Positions 1 through 8,513 are shown, counted from the first letter of the stretch. The stretch: DNA of 64,000 bases from 39-52-133 sp036523795 (GCA_036523795.1 DATDDN010000177.1:1-64000); one strand, 5' to 3'. The notes: generated by a model not told the origin, from the letters alone. Program-made: numbers and translations.

Positions 1-44
1 TTCGGCTTTCCCATAATTTTTGTATCATGTAGCCGTGTTTTTGT

Positions 45-118
45 GGTGCGATAGCAAAGCGGTTATGCCCCGGATTGCAAATCCGGTTAGCCCAGTTCGA
101 CTCTGGGTCGCACCTCCA
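45..118 (+). tRNA. tRNA-Cys (GCA)
   Basis: A complete cloverleaf with a GGTGCGA acceptor arm and an encoded CCA end. The anticodon loop TTGCAAA gives anticodon GCA, and the T-loop is TTCGACT. It lies 33 nt upstream of tRNA-Gly on the same strand, so the two are probably co-transcribed and share the terminator at 234-262. Confidence 0.96.
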
Positions 119-151
119 GTCAGCTGGCGCGCTGCTCGTGCAGTGCCCAAC

Positions 152-227
152 GCGGGAATAGCTCAGTTGGTAGAGCGCAACCTTGCCAAGGTTGAGGTCG
201 CGAGTTCGAGCCTCGTTTCCCGCTCCA
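152..227 (+). tRNA. tRNA-Gly (GCC)
   Basis: A complete cloverleaf: acceptor GCGGGAA pairs with TTCCCGC, the anticodon loop TTGCCAA gives GCC, the T-loop is TTCGAGC and CCA is encoded. It is the second gene of the tRNA-Cys/tRNA-Gly pair and is followed at once by a strong intrinsic terminator. Confidence 0.97.
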
Positions 228-233
228 ATCCCC

Positions 234-262
234 AAGGGGAAGGCCAGTGCCTTCCCCTTTTT
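234..262 (+). terminator. Intrinsic terminator of the tRNA-Cys/Gly unit
   Basis: An 11-bp stem (AAGGGGAAGGC / GCCTTCCCCTT) with a CAGT loop runs into a T-tract at 258-262. It lies directly after the CCA end of tRNA-Gly. Confidence 0.9.
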
Positions 263-354
263 GTTTGTGTTCCATCAAGCCAGTTTACGCATATCCTGCT
301 AGAGTAATGTTCTCAACTGCCGTAGCCACGGTGATCAGGAGCGGGTTGAACGAT

Positions 355-1650
355 ATGGCAAAACACGAAGGAAACTTCCGCACGCGTTTTGAAATGCAGC
401 GGGAATTGGGCGAGGGGGCGATGGGTACGGTGCATCTGGCCTATGACACCTTCTTCCAGCGCAATGTGGCAATCAAGCGCATCCGTTCCAAACTGTTCGA
501 CGATCCGGAACACGGCAACCTGCATCGCAAGATGTGGCTCAATGAGATCCGCCTGGTCGGCAAGCTCAAGCATCCTTTCATCGTCGAGGTGTTCGAGGCG
601 GGTAATTCAGAGGATTTCGAGTACCTGGTGATGGAATACGTGGAAGGCACCACGCTCAACCAGTTCACGGCATTCGACAAGCTGCTGCCGCTGGATCGCC
701 TGATCGATATCCTGTACAAGGTGTGCAACGCGCTGGATTTTGCCAACAAGACCGGCATCCTGCATCGCGACATCAAACCCGCCAATGTGCTGCTGGGCGA
801 GCACAACACAGTGAAACTGTCGGATTTCGGGGCGGCGTTCTATCTCAATTCGGAATATACCCAGGTGTTCGACGTCGGCACGCTGGCCTTCATGCCGCCT
901 GAACACTTCCGCCAGCGCCAGCCCACCCTGCAGTCCGATATATACAGCGTGGGGGTCATGGCCTATCAGCTGCTGACCGGCGCCTTGCCCTTCGCCAGTT
1001 CGTCGCATGAGGGGTTGATCTACGAGAAGCTGAACGACGATCCGGTGCCGCTGGAACGGCGTCGCCACGACATTCCGCAGGCATTGCGCTTCGCCGTGCA
1101 CCGCGCCATGCATCGCGACATGGAGGTGCGTTACGATTCCTGGAAGGCCTTCTGCGACGATCTGGCCGCCGCATTGCCGCATGTTGAGCGGCCGGTCGAG
1201 GCGCGCTTCGACAGCGCCAGTTTCGATTCGCTGCGCAACCTGGCTTTCTTCGAGAATTTTACCGACACCGAGGTGTGGGAGACCGTGGGCTTGTGCAGCT
1301 GGCAGGAGCGCTCGCCTGGCGAGCGCATTGTCAAGGAAGGCGATGCCGGCAACAGCCTGTTCATCATCATTCAGGGCGATGCAGGGATCACCAAGAAGGG
1401 CGCAGAGCTGAACCATATAGGTCCCGGGGGCTGTTTTGGTGAAATGGCCTTCCTGGATGAAGCGCAGCACACGCGCTCGGCCACCGTTACCGCCAATACC
1501 GCGTTGAGCCTGATCGAGATCGACGGCGAAGCCTTGCGCCAGGCCTCGGCCAACCTGCAGACCCGCTTCTTCCGCGAATTCATGAAGATCATGATCGAGC
1601 GCGTGCGCCACGCCGACCAGCGCATTCTGACCATGCTCGACCTGGATTGA
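355..1650 (+). CDS. Ser/Thr protein kinase with C-terminal cyclic-nucleotide-binding domain
   Basis: A 431-residue soluble protein. The N-terminal eukaryotic-type kinase domain (about 10-280) shows the glycine loop GEGAMGTV (19-26), Lys41 in VAIKR, the catalytic HRDIKPAN (137-144) and DFG (157-159), so it should be an active kinase. The C-terminal part (about 300-420) resembles a cNMP-binding domain, with GDAGNSLF and a phosphate-binding-cassette-like FGEMAFLDEAQHTRSATV. No membrane segment or PASTA repeat is present. In-frame starts further upstream would run into the tRNA terminator, so the ATG at 355 was chosen; an AGGAG lies about 12 nt before it. No partner phosphatase is adjacent. Inference: kinase activity is controlled by a small ligand bound at the C-terminus. 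Confidence 0.9.
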   Translation: MAKHEGNFRTRFEMQRELGEGAMGTVHLAYDTFFQRNVAIKRIRSKLFDDPEHGNLHRKMWLNEIRLVGKLKHPFIVEVFEAGNSEDFEYLVMEYVEGTTLNQFTAFDKLLPLDRLIDILYKVCNALDFANKTGILHRDIKPANVLLGEHNTVKLSDFGAAFYLNSEYTQVFDVGTLAFMPPEHFRQRQPTLQSDIYSVGVMAYQLLTGALPFASSSHEGLIYEKLNDDPVPLERRRHDIPQALRFAVHRAMHRDMEVRYDSWKAFCDDLAAALPHVERPVEARFDSASFDSLRNLAFFENFTDTEVWETVGLCSWQERSPGERIVKEGDAGNSLFIIIQGDAGITKKGAELNHIGPGGCFGEMAFLDEAQHTRSATVTANTALSLIEIDGEALRQASANLQTRFFREFMKIMIERVRHADQRILTMLDLD

Positions 1651-1652
1651 TG

Positions 1653-1847
1653 GAAGCGCTGATTAAGTACCTGCGCGGGCGAATTGCCGCGTTGCGCGGT
1701 GCTCGTAACTTCGCCTATCCAGCAGATATGTGGCTACGACTAACCTGAAGGTAAGTCTGCGCCGAAACTTGCCACGCTCGTTTTCTCGGTTTCTGCGCTC
1801 TGTGCGCCCTGCACTTCATCCCGCTCGGTGAACTTGATCAGCGCTTC
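1653..1847. repeat. Intergenic palindromic repeat, copy A
   Basis: This fills the whole gap between the kinase gene and ppsR. It is bounded by 15-bp inverted ends, GAAGCGCTGATTAAG (1653-1667) and CTTGATCAGCGCTTC (1833-1847), with one mismatch. The right end reaches the first base of the ppsR stop codon. Internal blocks (GGGCGAATTGCCGCG, TCGCCTA, CTTCATCCCGC) recur in the same order at 59349-59466. No ORF is supported inside it. It looks like a MITE-like or REP-like mobile intergenic element. Confidence 0.65.
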
Positions 1848-2656
1848 TATTTCTTGATGCCACGCTGATGCACGATAGTGGTGGCAATTTCCTCCACCGA
1901 CATGCTGGTGACGTCCATGTAGGGAATGTTGTAGCGCTGCATCAGGCTTTCGGCCTGTTTCACTTCAAGCTGGCAGTTTTCCAGTGAGGCATAACGGCTG
2001 TTGGGGGCGCGCTCGTTGCGGATCTGCTGCAGCCGCTCCGCGCGGATGGTGAGGCCGTGGAGCTTGTTGCGCATGGGCTTGAGGGCGGCTGGCAGGTCGC
2101 CTTCTGCAAAATCTTCCGGCACCAGCGGGTAGTTCGCCGCATAGATGCCGAACTGCAGGGCCATGTACAGCGAGGTGGGTGTCTTGCCGCAGCGCGACAC
2201 GCCCACCAGCACGATTTCGGCGCGGTTCAATTCGCGCGAGATGCCGCCGTCGTCGTGGTTCAGCGCATAATTGACGGCATCCATGCGTGCGTTGTAGTTG
2301 AGGCCAGCCGCGTGCGAGCGGCCGACGGCATGCGATGACGCCTGACCCAGCTCGTTTTCGAGGGGTGCCACGAACATTTCAAACAGGTCCAGCACGAGGG
2401 CATCACTCTGTTCGATGATATTGCGCAAGGCGGGCTGGATCAGGGTGCTGAACACCAGCGGCCGCTGTCCTTCCGACTGGGCGCAGTCGTTGATTTGCGC
2501 GACCGCATCGCGGGCTTTCTCTGGACTGTCCATGAAGGGCAGCCGCACGCGATGAAATTCGATCCCTTCGAACTGGCTGAGCAGGCTGCGGCCAAGGCTC
2601 TCGGCCGTGATGCCGGTGCGGTCCGAGATAAAGAAGGCGGTGCGTTTGCGGGGCAT
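1847..2656 (-). CDS. ppsR: PEP synthase regulatory kinase/pyrophosphorylase
   Basis: A 269-residue DUF299-family protein. Family members use ADP to phosphorylate, and phosphate to dephosphorylate, a threonine next to the catalytic His of PEP synthase, switching it off and on. The N-terminus begins RKRTAFFISDRTGITAES, typical of the family, and the nucleotide-binding loop GVSRCGKTPTSLY is intact at about 152-164. The ATG at 2656 has an AGGTGG ribosome site 5 nt upstream. Its substrate enzyme PpsA is encoded about 1.2 kb away on the opposite strand. The stop codon abuts intergenic repeat copy A. Confidence 0.95.
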   Translation of the reverse strand: MPRKRTAFFISDRTGITAESLGRSLLSQFEGIEFHRVRLPFMDSPEKARDAVAQINDCAQSEGQRPLVFSTLIQPALRNIIEQSDALVLDLFEMFVAPLENELGQASSHAVGRSHAAGLNYNARMDAVNYALNHDDGGISRELNRAEIVLVGVSRCGKTPTSLYMALQFGIYAANYPLVPEDFAEGDLPAALKPMRNKLHGLTIRAERLQQIRNERAPNSRYASLENCQLEVKQAESLMQRYNIPYMDVTSMSVEEIATTIVHQRGIKK

Positions 2657-2740
2657 AAGCCACCTTTGAGGCGGGACGATGCCAGAGCATACCCGAACAT
2701 GGCACCGGATTGACAGGGGATTGTGCGCTGTCCAGAAGGA

Positions 2741-2769
2741 AAAAGACGCCGCATGATGCGGCGTCTTTT
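2741..2769 (-). terminator. Bidirectional-looking intrinsic terminator
   Basis: A perfect 13-bp stem (AAAAGACGCCGCA / TGCGGCGTCTTTT) with a 3-nt loop. Read on the minus strand, it ends in a run of T just after the stop of the haem protein gene at 2788. It separates that gene from ppsR. Confidence 0.88.
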
Positions 2770-2787
2770 GCGTGAATCTGCAAGCGC

Positions 2788-3363
2788 TCAGAGCGGTCGC
2801 TTGATGCTGATCGCGCCACGAATCTGGCCGGGCGTGTAGCCGGTGGCCTGGTCGTGCGGGTAGTCCTCGGCGAGACGAGCCTTTACATTGGCCTGGATCT
2901 GGTCTGTCGTGCCATGGCAGGCAACGCAGCCAGGTTGCAGGGCGATCGCCTTCATGTAGCGGAAGCTGGTGCCGGCGGGTTCCTTGACGATTTCGGAAAA
3001 TTCCATGTTGTCCGGCTTTTCACCCTTGGCGGCGCGCGCCTCGAAATCCTGCAGCACTTTCTGTTCCCACGCGTCCGGGGTGCCGAGCAGTGGGTTGCGT
3101 ACCTTGAGCGAGACACGGGTCAGTTTCCAGCCGTGCTTGCGCGAAATTTCACCTGCCATGGCTGGTGCGATATCCTTGCACACCTTTACGGCGGCATCAT
3201 GGCCGCCATCGGCGACGGCTTTCTGGTTGGCAGCGCCCAGTTGCTTCATGAAGGGGATGGCCACCGCGCGGCTTTCTTCCTGGTATCGTGCGGTATCGTC
3301 AGCAAAAGCCTGCACGGAAATAGCGGCTAGCAGCGCAATGCTCAAAGCGGTCAGTTTCATCAT
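2788..3363 (-). CDS. Periplasmic c-type haem protein, DUF3365 (Tll0287-like)
   Basis: A 191-residue protein with a signal peptide (MMKLTALSIALLAAI, probable cleavage after QAFA). One c-type haem-attachment motif, CVACH, lies near residue 152 inside GCVACHGTTDQ. This layout, a DUF3365 domain with a single CxxCH, matches small exported haem proteins proposed to act as redox or ligand sensors or electron carriers. The ATG at 3363 has an AAGGAGA site close upstream. The gene follows the DUF2892 gene and ends at a strong terminator. The exact function is unknown. Confidence 0.82.
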   Translation of the reverse strand: MMKLTALSIALLAAISVQAFADDTARYQEESRAVAIPFMKQLGAANQKAVADGGHDAAVKVCKDIAPAMAGEISRKHGWKLTRVSLKVRNPLLGTPDAWEQKVLQDFEARAAKGEKPDNMEFSEIVKEPAGTSFRYMKAIALQPGCVACHGTTDQIQANVKARLAEDYPHDQATGYTPGQIRGAISIKRPL

Positions 3364-3393
3364 GTCTCCTTAAAATCTAAGGTTGAAATAGTT

Positions 3394-3421
3394 GCGCCCG
3401 ACCCCTGGTATGGTCGGGCGC
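3394..3421 (-). other. Intercistronic stem-loop
   Basis: A perfect 10-bp inverted repeat (GCGCCCGACC / GGTCGGGCGC) with an 8-nt loop lies between the DUF2892 gene and the haem protein gene. No T-tract follows on the minus strand, so it is more likely an mRNA-stability or processing hairpin, or an operator, than a terminator. Confidence 0.6.
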
Positions 3422-3448
3422 AGGACGGAATAATGCTCGAATTGCCTC

Positions 3449-3643
3449 TTATTTCTGCCCCATCGGGCAAGTATTGACGCCCAGGAGGGTGTAGAGCGGG
3501 CAAAACTTGAAAAGGCCGGTCAGCAGGGGAACAACGCCGATATAACCCCATACACCGACAGTGCCGGTATAGGCCAGAACGATCAGGGCGACGCCGGCGA
3601 TAATGCGCAAGATACGGTCGATGTTGCCTACGTTTATTTTCAT
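3449..3643 (-). CDS. Small DUF2892 (YgaP transmembrane-like) protein
   Basis: A 64-residue protein that starts MKINVGNIDRILR and continues as two hydrophobic segments (about 12-28 and 30-46). It ends with the FKFCPLYTLLGVNTCP block found in DUF2892 proteins; this block corresponds to the membrane part of the rhodanese YgaP. The two cysteines are conserved in the family. The ATG at 3643 was chosen over a longer frame because GGAG lies 7 nt upstream and the domain begins there. It lies upstream of the haem protein gene on the same strand. Its role is unknown; family members often sit near sulfur-transfer genes. Confidence 0.8.
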   Translation of the reverse strand: MKINVGNIDRILRIIAGVALIVLAYTGTVGVWGYIGVVPLLTGLFKFCPLYTLLGVNTCPMGQK

Positions 3644-3811
3644 GCTGGACTCCGAAAGTTGATTAGCGGGATTTGCATGATAGTCAATCCGTATTGGCCT
3701 GTCTGTGAGTTTTGTCACATAGATGCCGGTGCCCTAGTTGCTGGATAAAGGTGGCGATACCGGACCAACTTGCCATATCATGTATACCGTTTGATCTAGC
3801 GGAGATACGAG

Positions 3812-6187
3812 ATGGACGAGCAGCAATATATCGCCTGGTTTGAAGAGTTGCGCATGAGTGATGTCGGCCATGTGGGCGGCAAGAATGCCTCTTTGGGTGA
3901 AATGATCAGCCAGCTCGCCCACCTCGGCGTCCGCGTTCCCGGCGGATTTGCCACCACCGCGGCGGCCTATCGGGATTTCCTGGCCCAGGGCGGCCTGGAC
4001 AATCGCATCCGCACCATGCTGGATGCTCTGGATACCGAAGATGTGACTGCACTGGCGCAGGCCGGCAAGCAGATCCGCCAGTGGATCATGGCCACCCCCT
4101 TCCAGCCAAGACTGGAAAAGGACATCCGCGAGGCTTATGCGCGCATGACCAAGGACATGGGCGAGGATATTTCGCTGGCCGTGCGCTCCTCGGCCACGGC
4201 AGAGGATCTGCCGGATGCATCCTTTGCCGGCCAGCAGGAAACCTTCCTCAATATTCACGGCGTGGACAATGTGCTGGCGGCAGTCAGGGAGGTGTTCGCC
4301 TCGCTCTACAACGACCGCGCCATTTCCTACCGCGTGCACCAGGGCTTTGCCCATCACGATGTGGCTCTGTCTGCCGGCGTGCAGCGCATGGTGCGCAGCG
4401 ATATCGGCGCCAGCGGCGTGATGTTCACGCTCGACACGGAATCCGGTTTCGACCAGGTGGTGCTGATCACCTCGGCCTACGGCCTGGGCGAAATGGTGGT
4501 GCAGGGTGCGGTGAATCCGGACGAATTCTATGCCTACAAACCGGCACTGCAGTCCGGCAAGCGCGCGGTCATCCGCCGCAATCTGGGCAGCAAGGCCAAC
4601 AAGATGGTGTTTGCCGACGAACGTGCCGCGGGGCGTTCTGTGCGCATCGTGGAGGTGCCGGAAGTCGAGCGCCGGCGCTTCTCCCTGAACGACGTGGAGG
4701 TGGAAGAGCTGGCACGCTATGCGCTGACCATCGAGAAGCACTATGGCCGCGCCATGGACATCGAATGGGGCAAGGACGGCGCCGACGGCAAGATCTACAT
4801 CCTGCAGGCGCGTCCGGAAACCGTGCAGTCGCGCGGCGTGGACGCGCTCAAGCGTTATCGCATGAAGCAGCAGGGCAAAGTGCTGGTGACCGGCCGTGCC
4901 ATCGGGCAGCGCATCGGCCGTGGCCGCGTGTGCCTCGTCGCCAATGCCAGCGAGATGCACAAGGTACGGGCCGGCGATGTGCTGGTGACCGACATGACTG
5001 ACCCGGACTGGGAGCCGGTGATGAAGCTGGCATCGGCCATCGTCACCAACCGCGGCGGGCGCACCTGCCATGCGGCCATCATCGCGCGCGAGCTGGGCAT
5101 CCCCGCCGTGGTGGGGTGTGGCAATGCAACCGATGCACTGCAGGAAGTACAGGAAGTGACAGTATCCTGTTCCGACGGCGATGAAGGCAAGGTATACCAC
5201 GGCATGCTCGACTTCGAGGTGCTCGATGTCAGCATGGACAAGCTGCCACCCCCGCCGGTGAAGATCTGCATGAACGTGGCCAACCCCGAGCTGGCGTTCC
5301 AGTTCTGCCGTTTACCCAATTTCGGCGTGGGACTGGCGCGCCTGGAGTTCGTCATTGCACGCATGATCGGCGTGCATCCCAAGGCGGCCATGGCCTATCC
5401 CAACTTGCCGGACGAGCTGAAAGCGCAGGTCGAGACCAAGGCTTCTGGCTATCCGACGCCGGTCGATTTCTATGTGGACAAGATGGCCGAAGGCGTGGCG
5501 ACGCTGGCTGCCGCCTTCTTCCCCAAACCCGTGATCGTGCGCTTTTCGGACTTCAAGTCCAACGAATATTCCAGCCTGATCGGCGGCAAGGAATATGAGC
5601 CAACCGAGGAAAATCCGATGATCGGCTTCCGCGGCGCCTCGCGCTATGCCTCGGAGAATTTCCGCAAATGTTTTGCGCTGGAGTGCCGCGCCATGCGCCG
5701 CGTGCGCGAGGAAATGGGGCTGACCAATGTGGAGGTGATGATCCCGTTTGTGCGCACGCTGGAGGAGGCGCGCGGCGTGATTGCCGAGCTGGAGAAGAAC
5801 GGCCTCAAACGCGGCACCAATGGCCTGCGTATCATCATGATGTGCGAGATCCCCTCCAACCCCCTGCTGGCCGAACAGTTCCTGGAGTATTTCGACGGCT
5901 TCTCCATCGGCTCGAACGACCTGACCCAGCTGACGCTCGGCATAGATCGCGACTCCGGCCTGGTGGCCGAAGGTTTTGACGAGCGCAATCCTGCAGTCAA
6001 GACGCTGATCAGCATGGCCATCCAGGCGTGTCGCAAGGCCGGCAAATATGTCGGCATCTGCGGACAGGGGCCCTCCGACCATCCCGATCTGGCGCAATGG
6101 CTGGTGGAGCAGAAGATCGAGGCCGTGTCGCTGACGCCGGATACCGTGGTGGAGACCTGGCTGCATTTGATCGAGCAGAACAAGTAG
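3812..6187 (+). CDS. ppsA: Phosphoenolpyruvate synthase
   Basis: A 791-residue enzyme, the usual family length. It converts pyruvate + ATP + water to PEP + AMP + phosphate, the gluconeogenic entry step. The N-terminal PEP/pyruvate-binding domain includes SLAVRSSATAEDLPDASFAG. The swivelling phosphohistidine domain carries GGRTCHAAIIARELG (catalytic His near 421, preceded by the Thr that PpsR modifies). The C-terminal TIM-barrel has GSNDLTQLTLGIDRDS and the catalytic-Cys loop GICGQGPSDHP. GGAG lies 8 nt before the ATG. Its regulator gene ppsR is nearby and transcribed in the opposite direction. Confidence 0.97.
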   Translation: MDEQQYIAWFEELRMSDVGHVGGKNASLGEMISQLAHLGVRVPGGFATTAAAYRDFLAQGGLDNRIRTMLDALDTEDVTALAQAGKQIRQWIMATPFQPRLEKDIREAYARMTKDMGEDISLAVRSSATAEDLPDASFAGQQETFLNIHGVDNVLAAVREVFASLYNDRAISYRVHQGFAHHDVALSAGVQRMVRSDIGASGVMFTLDTESGFDQVVLITSAYGLGEMVVQGAVNPDEFYAYKPALQSGKRAVIRRNLGSKANKMVFADERAAGRSVRIVEVPEVERRRFSLNDVEVEELARYALTIEKHYGRAMDIEWGKDGADGKIYILQARPETVQSRGVDALKRYRMKQQGKVLVTGRAIGQRIGRGRVCLVANASEMHKVRAGDVLVTDMTDPDWEPVMKLASAIVTNRGGRTCHAAIIARELGIPAVVGCGNATDALQEVQEVTVSCSDGDEGKVYHGMLDFEVLDVSMDKLPPPPVKICMNVANPELAFQFCRLPNFGVGLARLEFVIARMIGVHPKAAMAYPNLPDELKAQVETKASGYPTPVDFYVDKMAEGVATLAAAFFPKPVIVRFSDFKSNEYSSLIGGKEYEPTEENPMIGFRGASRYASENFRKCFALECRAMRRVREEMGLTNVEVMIPFVRTLEEARGVIAELEKNGLKRGTNGLRIIMMCEIPSNPLLAEQFLEYFDGFSIGSNDLTQLTLGIDRDSGLVAEGFDERNPAVKTLISMAIQACRKAGKYVGICGQGPSDHPDLAQWLVEQKIEAVSLTPDTVVETWLHLIEQNK

Positions 6188-6243
6188 CAGACTCCTGCGA
6201 CAGCACACGTGCGCGATGCAGGGGGAGGGCCGGTTTGCCGGAT

Positions 6244-7251
6244 TCAGGCCGCCAGTCGCGCTCGCGGCAGCGTGAGTTCGGCGATCAGGCCGCCTTCAGG
6301 CGCATTCCTCAACGTGATGTCACCGCCATGCTGGCGGGCGATGTCTCGCGCGATCGACAGTCCGAGGCCGATGCCACCCGTATGGCGGCTGCGTGAAGTC
6401 TCCAGACGGTAGAAAGGCGAAAACACGGTTTCGAGCTGATCTGCAGGCAAACCTGGCCCCGTATCCTGAATGGCGATGATCAGTCGTTCGCGAGTGTCAT
6501 GCAGAGTGATCTCGGCACGATTGCCATAGCGTACGGCATTGTCGATCAGGTTGTTCAGGCAGCGGCGCAGGGCAGATGGCTGCGCCGCGACAGGTTGTGC
6601 ATTCCCGCTTACGGACATGCTGATGCCGCTTTCTGCCGCGTCTTCTGCCATGGAGTGGAGGAGTGCGGAGATATCCAGCAGGCGGGTTGTTTCAGGTTGT
6701 GCATTGCCGCGCAGGTAATCGAGAGTGGCATCGATCATGGCCGTCATTTCATCAACATCGGCGCGAATCTCGGCTTTCAGATGGGCTGGCTCGATTTTCT
6801 CCGCACGCAATTTGAGGCGGGTCAGCGGCGTGCGCAAATCATGCGAAACAGCAGCCAGAAAGCGGTTGCGTTCCGCAAGCTGCTGCCTGAGGCGTGCCTG
6901 CATCCGGTTGAATACGACGGAGGCTTGTTGTACTTCCACGGAACCGCGTGACTCGTCGAGCGGTGGGCTATCCAGGTTTACACCCAACTCATTGGCGGCC
7001 TGCGCCATGCGCCTGATAGGCTGGGACAGCCAGCGTGCCGCTATCCATGCGGCCAGTGCAGCCGCTGCCAGTCGCACCACATTCCAGAAATATCGGGAAA
7101 ACTGGCTGGGCTGTGCATGGCCAGGCGCCGGGCTATGCGGATAGTCCAGGTTGGAGAAGATGACTGCACCGAGGAAATGGCTGACCGTCAGCACAACAAA
7201 CAGCAGCAGGAACAATCTGGCAAAGAGCGTATCGGGAACCAGTTTTCTCAT
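6244..7251 (-). CDS. Membrane sensor histidine kinase (EnvZ-like)
   Basis: A 335-residue protein. Two transmembrane segments (about 12-33 and 57-74) flank a periplasmic loop of only about 25 residues. A HAMP-like linker follows, then the H-box SHDLRTPLTRLK with phospho-acceptor His137, the N-box NNLIDNAVRYG (about 237-247), and the G-boxes DTGPGLP and GIGLGLSIA. The short loop suggests sensing in or near the membrane. The gene overlaps its response regulator by 4 nt (ATGA), so the two form an operon. The signal and targets cannot be read from the sequence; the efflux operon starting at 8514, divergent to it, is a candidate target. Confidence 0.93.
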   Translation of the reverse strand: MRKLVPDTLFARLFLLLFVVLTVSHFLGAVIFSNLDYPHSPAPGHAQPSQFSRYFWNVVRLAAAALAAWIAARWLSQPIRRMAQAANELGVNLDSPPLDESRGSVEVQQASVVFNRMQARLRQQLAERNRFLAAVSHDLRTPLTRLKLRAEKIEPAHLKAEIRADVDEMTAMIDATLDYLRGNAQPETTRLLDISALLHSMAEDAAESGISMSVSGNAQPVAAQPSALRRCLNNLIDNAVRYGNRAEITLHDTRERLIIAIQDTGPGLPADQLETVFSPFYRLETSRSRHTGGIGLGLSIARDIARQHGGDITLRNAPEGGLIAELTLPRARLAA

Positions 7252-7952
7252 CGCGTTATCTTCACATCAAAGAAATAGCCTTCTCCCCGCACCGTCTTGA
7301 TCAGTGTGGGTGTTCTGGGATCGTCGCCGATCTTCTGGCGCAGGCGGGACACCAGCAGGTCAATGCTGCGATCAAACAGTTCCATGCTGCGTCCTCGTGC
7401 CTGGTCAAGCAGGAAGTCCCGCGTCAGCACCCGGTTGGGGTGATCCAGAAAAACGCTCAATAAGCGGAATTCGGCGTTTGACAGGGGAATCACCAATTCA
7501 TCCGGCGATATGAGCTGACGCAAGGCCGTGTTCAGGCGCCAGCCCATGAACGAGACCTGATCCCTTGGTTCGCGGGCTGATTCGCGTCCCGGGCCGACTC
7601 TGCGCATGATGGTCTGGATTCTCGCAACCAGTTCACGCGGCTCGAATGGTTTGACCACATAGTCGTCCGCCCCCACTTCGAGGCCGACGATGCGATCCGT
7701 GGCTTCGCCGCGAGCGGTCAGCATCAGTATCGGGATGTTGGAAGTGGCGCGCAGGGCACGACAAATCGCAATGCCGTCTTCTTCGGGCAGCATGAGATCG
7801 AGGATGATCAGATCAAATGCCCGGATTTCCATCGCGGCGCGCATCTCCTTGCCGTTTGCGACGGGAACGACAGACATGCCGAATCCTGCCAGATAGTCGC
7901 GCAGCAATTGGCGGATCTGGTCATCATCGTCGACAAGTAATACTGAGAGCAT
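7248..7952 (-). CDS. OmpR-family response regulator
   Basis: A 234-residue protein. The receiver domain has acidic DDDD (8-11), phospho-acceptor Asp52 in IILDLMLPEEDG and the conserved Lys in VVKPFEP. A C-terminal winged helix (about 135-232) ends with the typical GEGYFF. It is the first gene of the pair and partner of the kinase that overlaps its 3' end. A degraded glycosyltransferase fragment lies in its upstream region. It probably regulates a nearby envelope or efflux function; this is inferred from position only. Confidence 0.93.
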   Translation of the reverse strand: MLSVLLVDDDDQIRQLLRDYLAGFGMSVVPVANGKEMRAAMEIRAFDLIILDLMLPEEDGIAICRALRATSNIPILMLTARGEATDRIVGLEVGADDYVVKPFEPRELVARIQTIMRRVGPGRESAREPRDQVSFMGWRLNTALRQLISPDELVIPLSNAEFRLLSVFLDHPNRVLTRDFLLDQARGRSMELFDRSIDLLVSRLRQKIGDDPRTPTLIKTVRGEGYFFDVKITR

Positions 7953-8513
7953 GGTCAGTCCGCGTGCAAATTTGCTGAAAAAATGGAATTGTCCGGCCTA
8001 AGTCTGGCGATAAATTTCCAGTTTGCCAAGACCGCTTGCCCGCGCGGGCTTTCTGTTCCTGGGGCAGATTCGGCGATGGGGCCTTCATTGCCTGCACGGG
8101 AGCGATAGATGGTCTCATATTCACAGGCGTTGACTCGTGACAGCGTTTGCACAAGACGACAACGCGATAGTCCTTGGCTGCCTGCTTGTGTGCCAGCTTC
8201 CAGACGTAACGCTCCATGCCTCCCACCTGGCTGTAGCGACGGACAATATGCAGGATTTTCATGATGTGCAGCTTCCTCAAGACATTCGAGCCATCATTCC
8301 GTCCTGCTGTGTCCTCCCCATTTCCGGTTTGTAACAGGATCGATACAAGCCGTTATGAAAGTGGCGGCAAGTAGATCTTGCCGGGTACTGCATCGCGGCT
8401 GACACCAAGCTGTTACATCATTTATGGCAGAAGCCTGTCTCAGCCTATAGAATGGCCGGGTGTTGTTCAGCCATATAACTGAAATTGTCGGCTCGCGGAT
8501 TCTTGTACCGTTC
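7953..8513. other. 561-bp non-coding region between the two-component operon and the efflux operon
   Basis: This gap holds the glycosyltransferase remnant (8131-8262, minus) and the divergent control regions of the response-regulator gene and the TolC-type gene. GTAACA and GTTACA motifs occur at about 8331 and 8412 and could be part of an operator. No full-length gene is supported. A TATAGAAT at about 8446-8453 is a possible -10 for the efflux operon. Confidence 0.5.
8131..8262 (-). pseudogene. Remnant of a family-4 glycosyltransferase (N-terminal 44 residues)
   Basis: The minus strand encodes MKILHIVRRYSQVGGMERY and then a convincing GT4 first beta-alpha unit (a VWKLAHKQAA helix, then VVVLCKRCHES). 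The usual glycine-rich GGMERY loop is intact. After about residue 44 the frame continues only as low-complexity sequence with no glycosyltransferase similarity. The donor-binding C-terminal domain (about 300 residues) is absent, so this is a gene fragment rather than a functional enzyme. It may be left over from a deletion next to the response regulator gene. Confidence 0.65.

Noticed and set aside
20..307. Open frame across the first two tRNA genes
   Set aside because: It runs through tRNA-Cys, tRNA-Gly and their terminator, so it cannot be a real coding region.
3425..3455. GGAATAA near 3427 as another ECF-type promoter
   Set aside because: No CGTC follows at 13-15 nt, and the position lies inside an operon just before a coding end.
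7924..8280. Intact 118-residue minus-strand protein upstream of the response regulator
   Set aside because: Only the first part resembles a glycosyltransferase; the remainder is low-complexity and overlaps the response-regulator start, so it is treated as a gene remnant.
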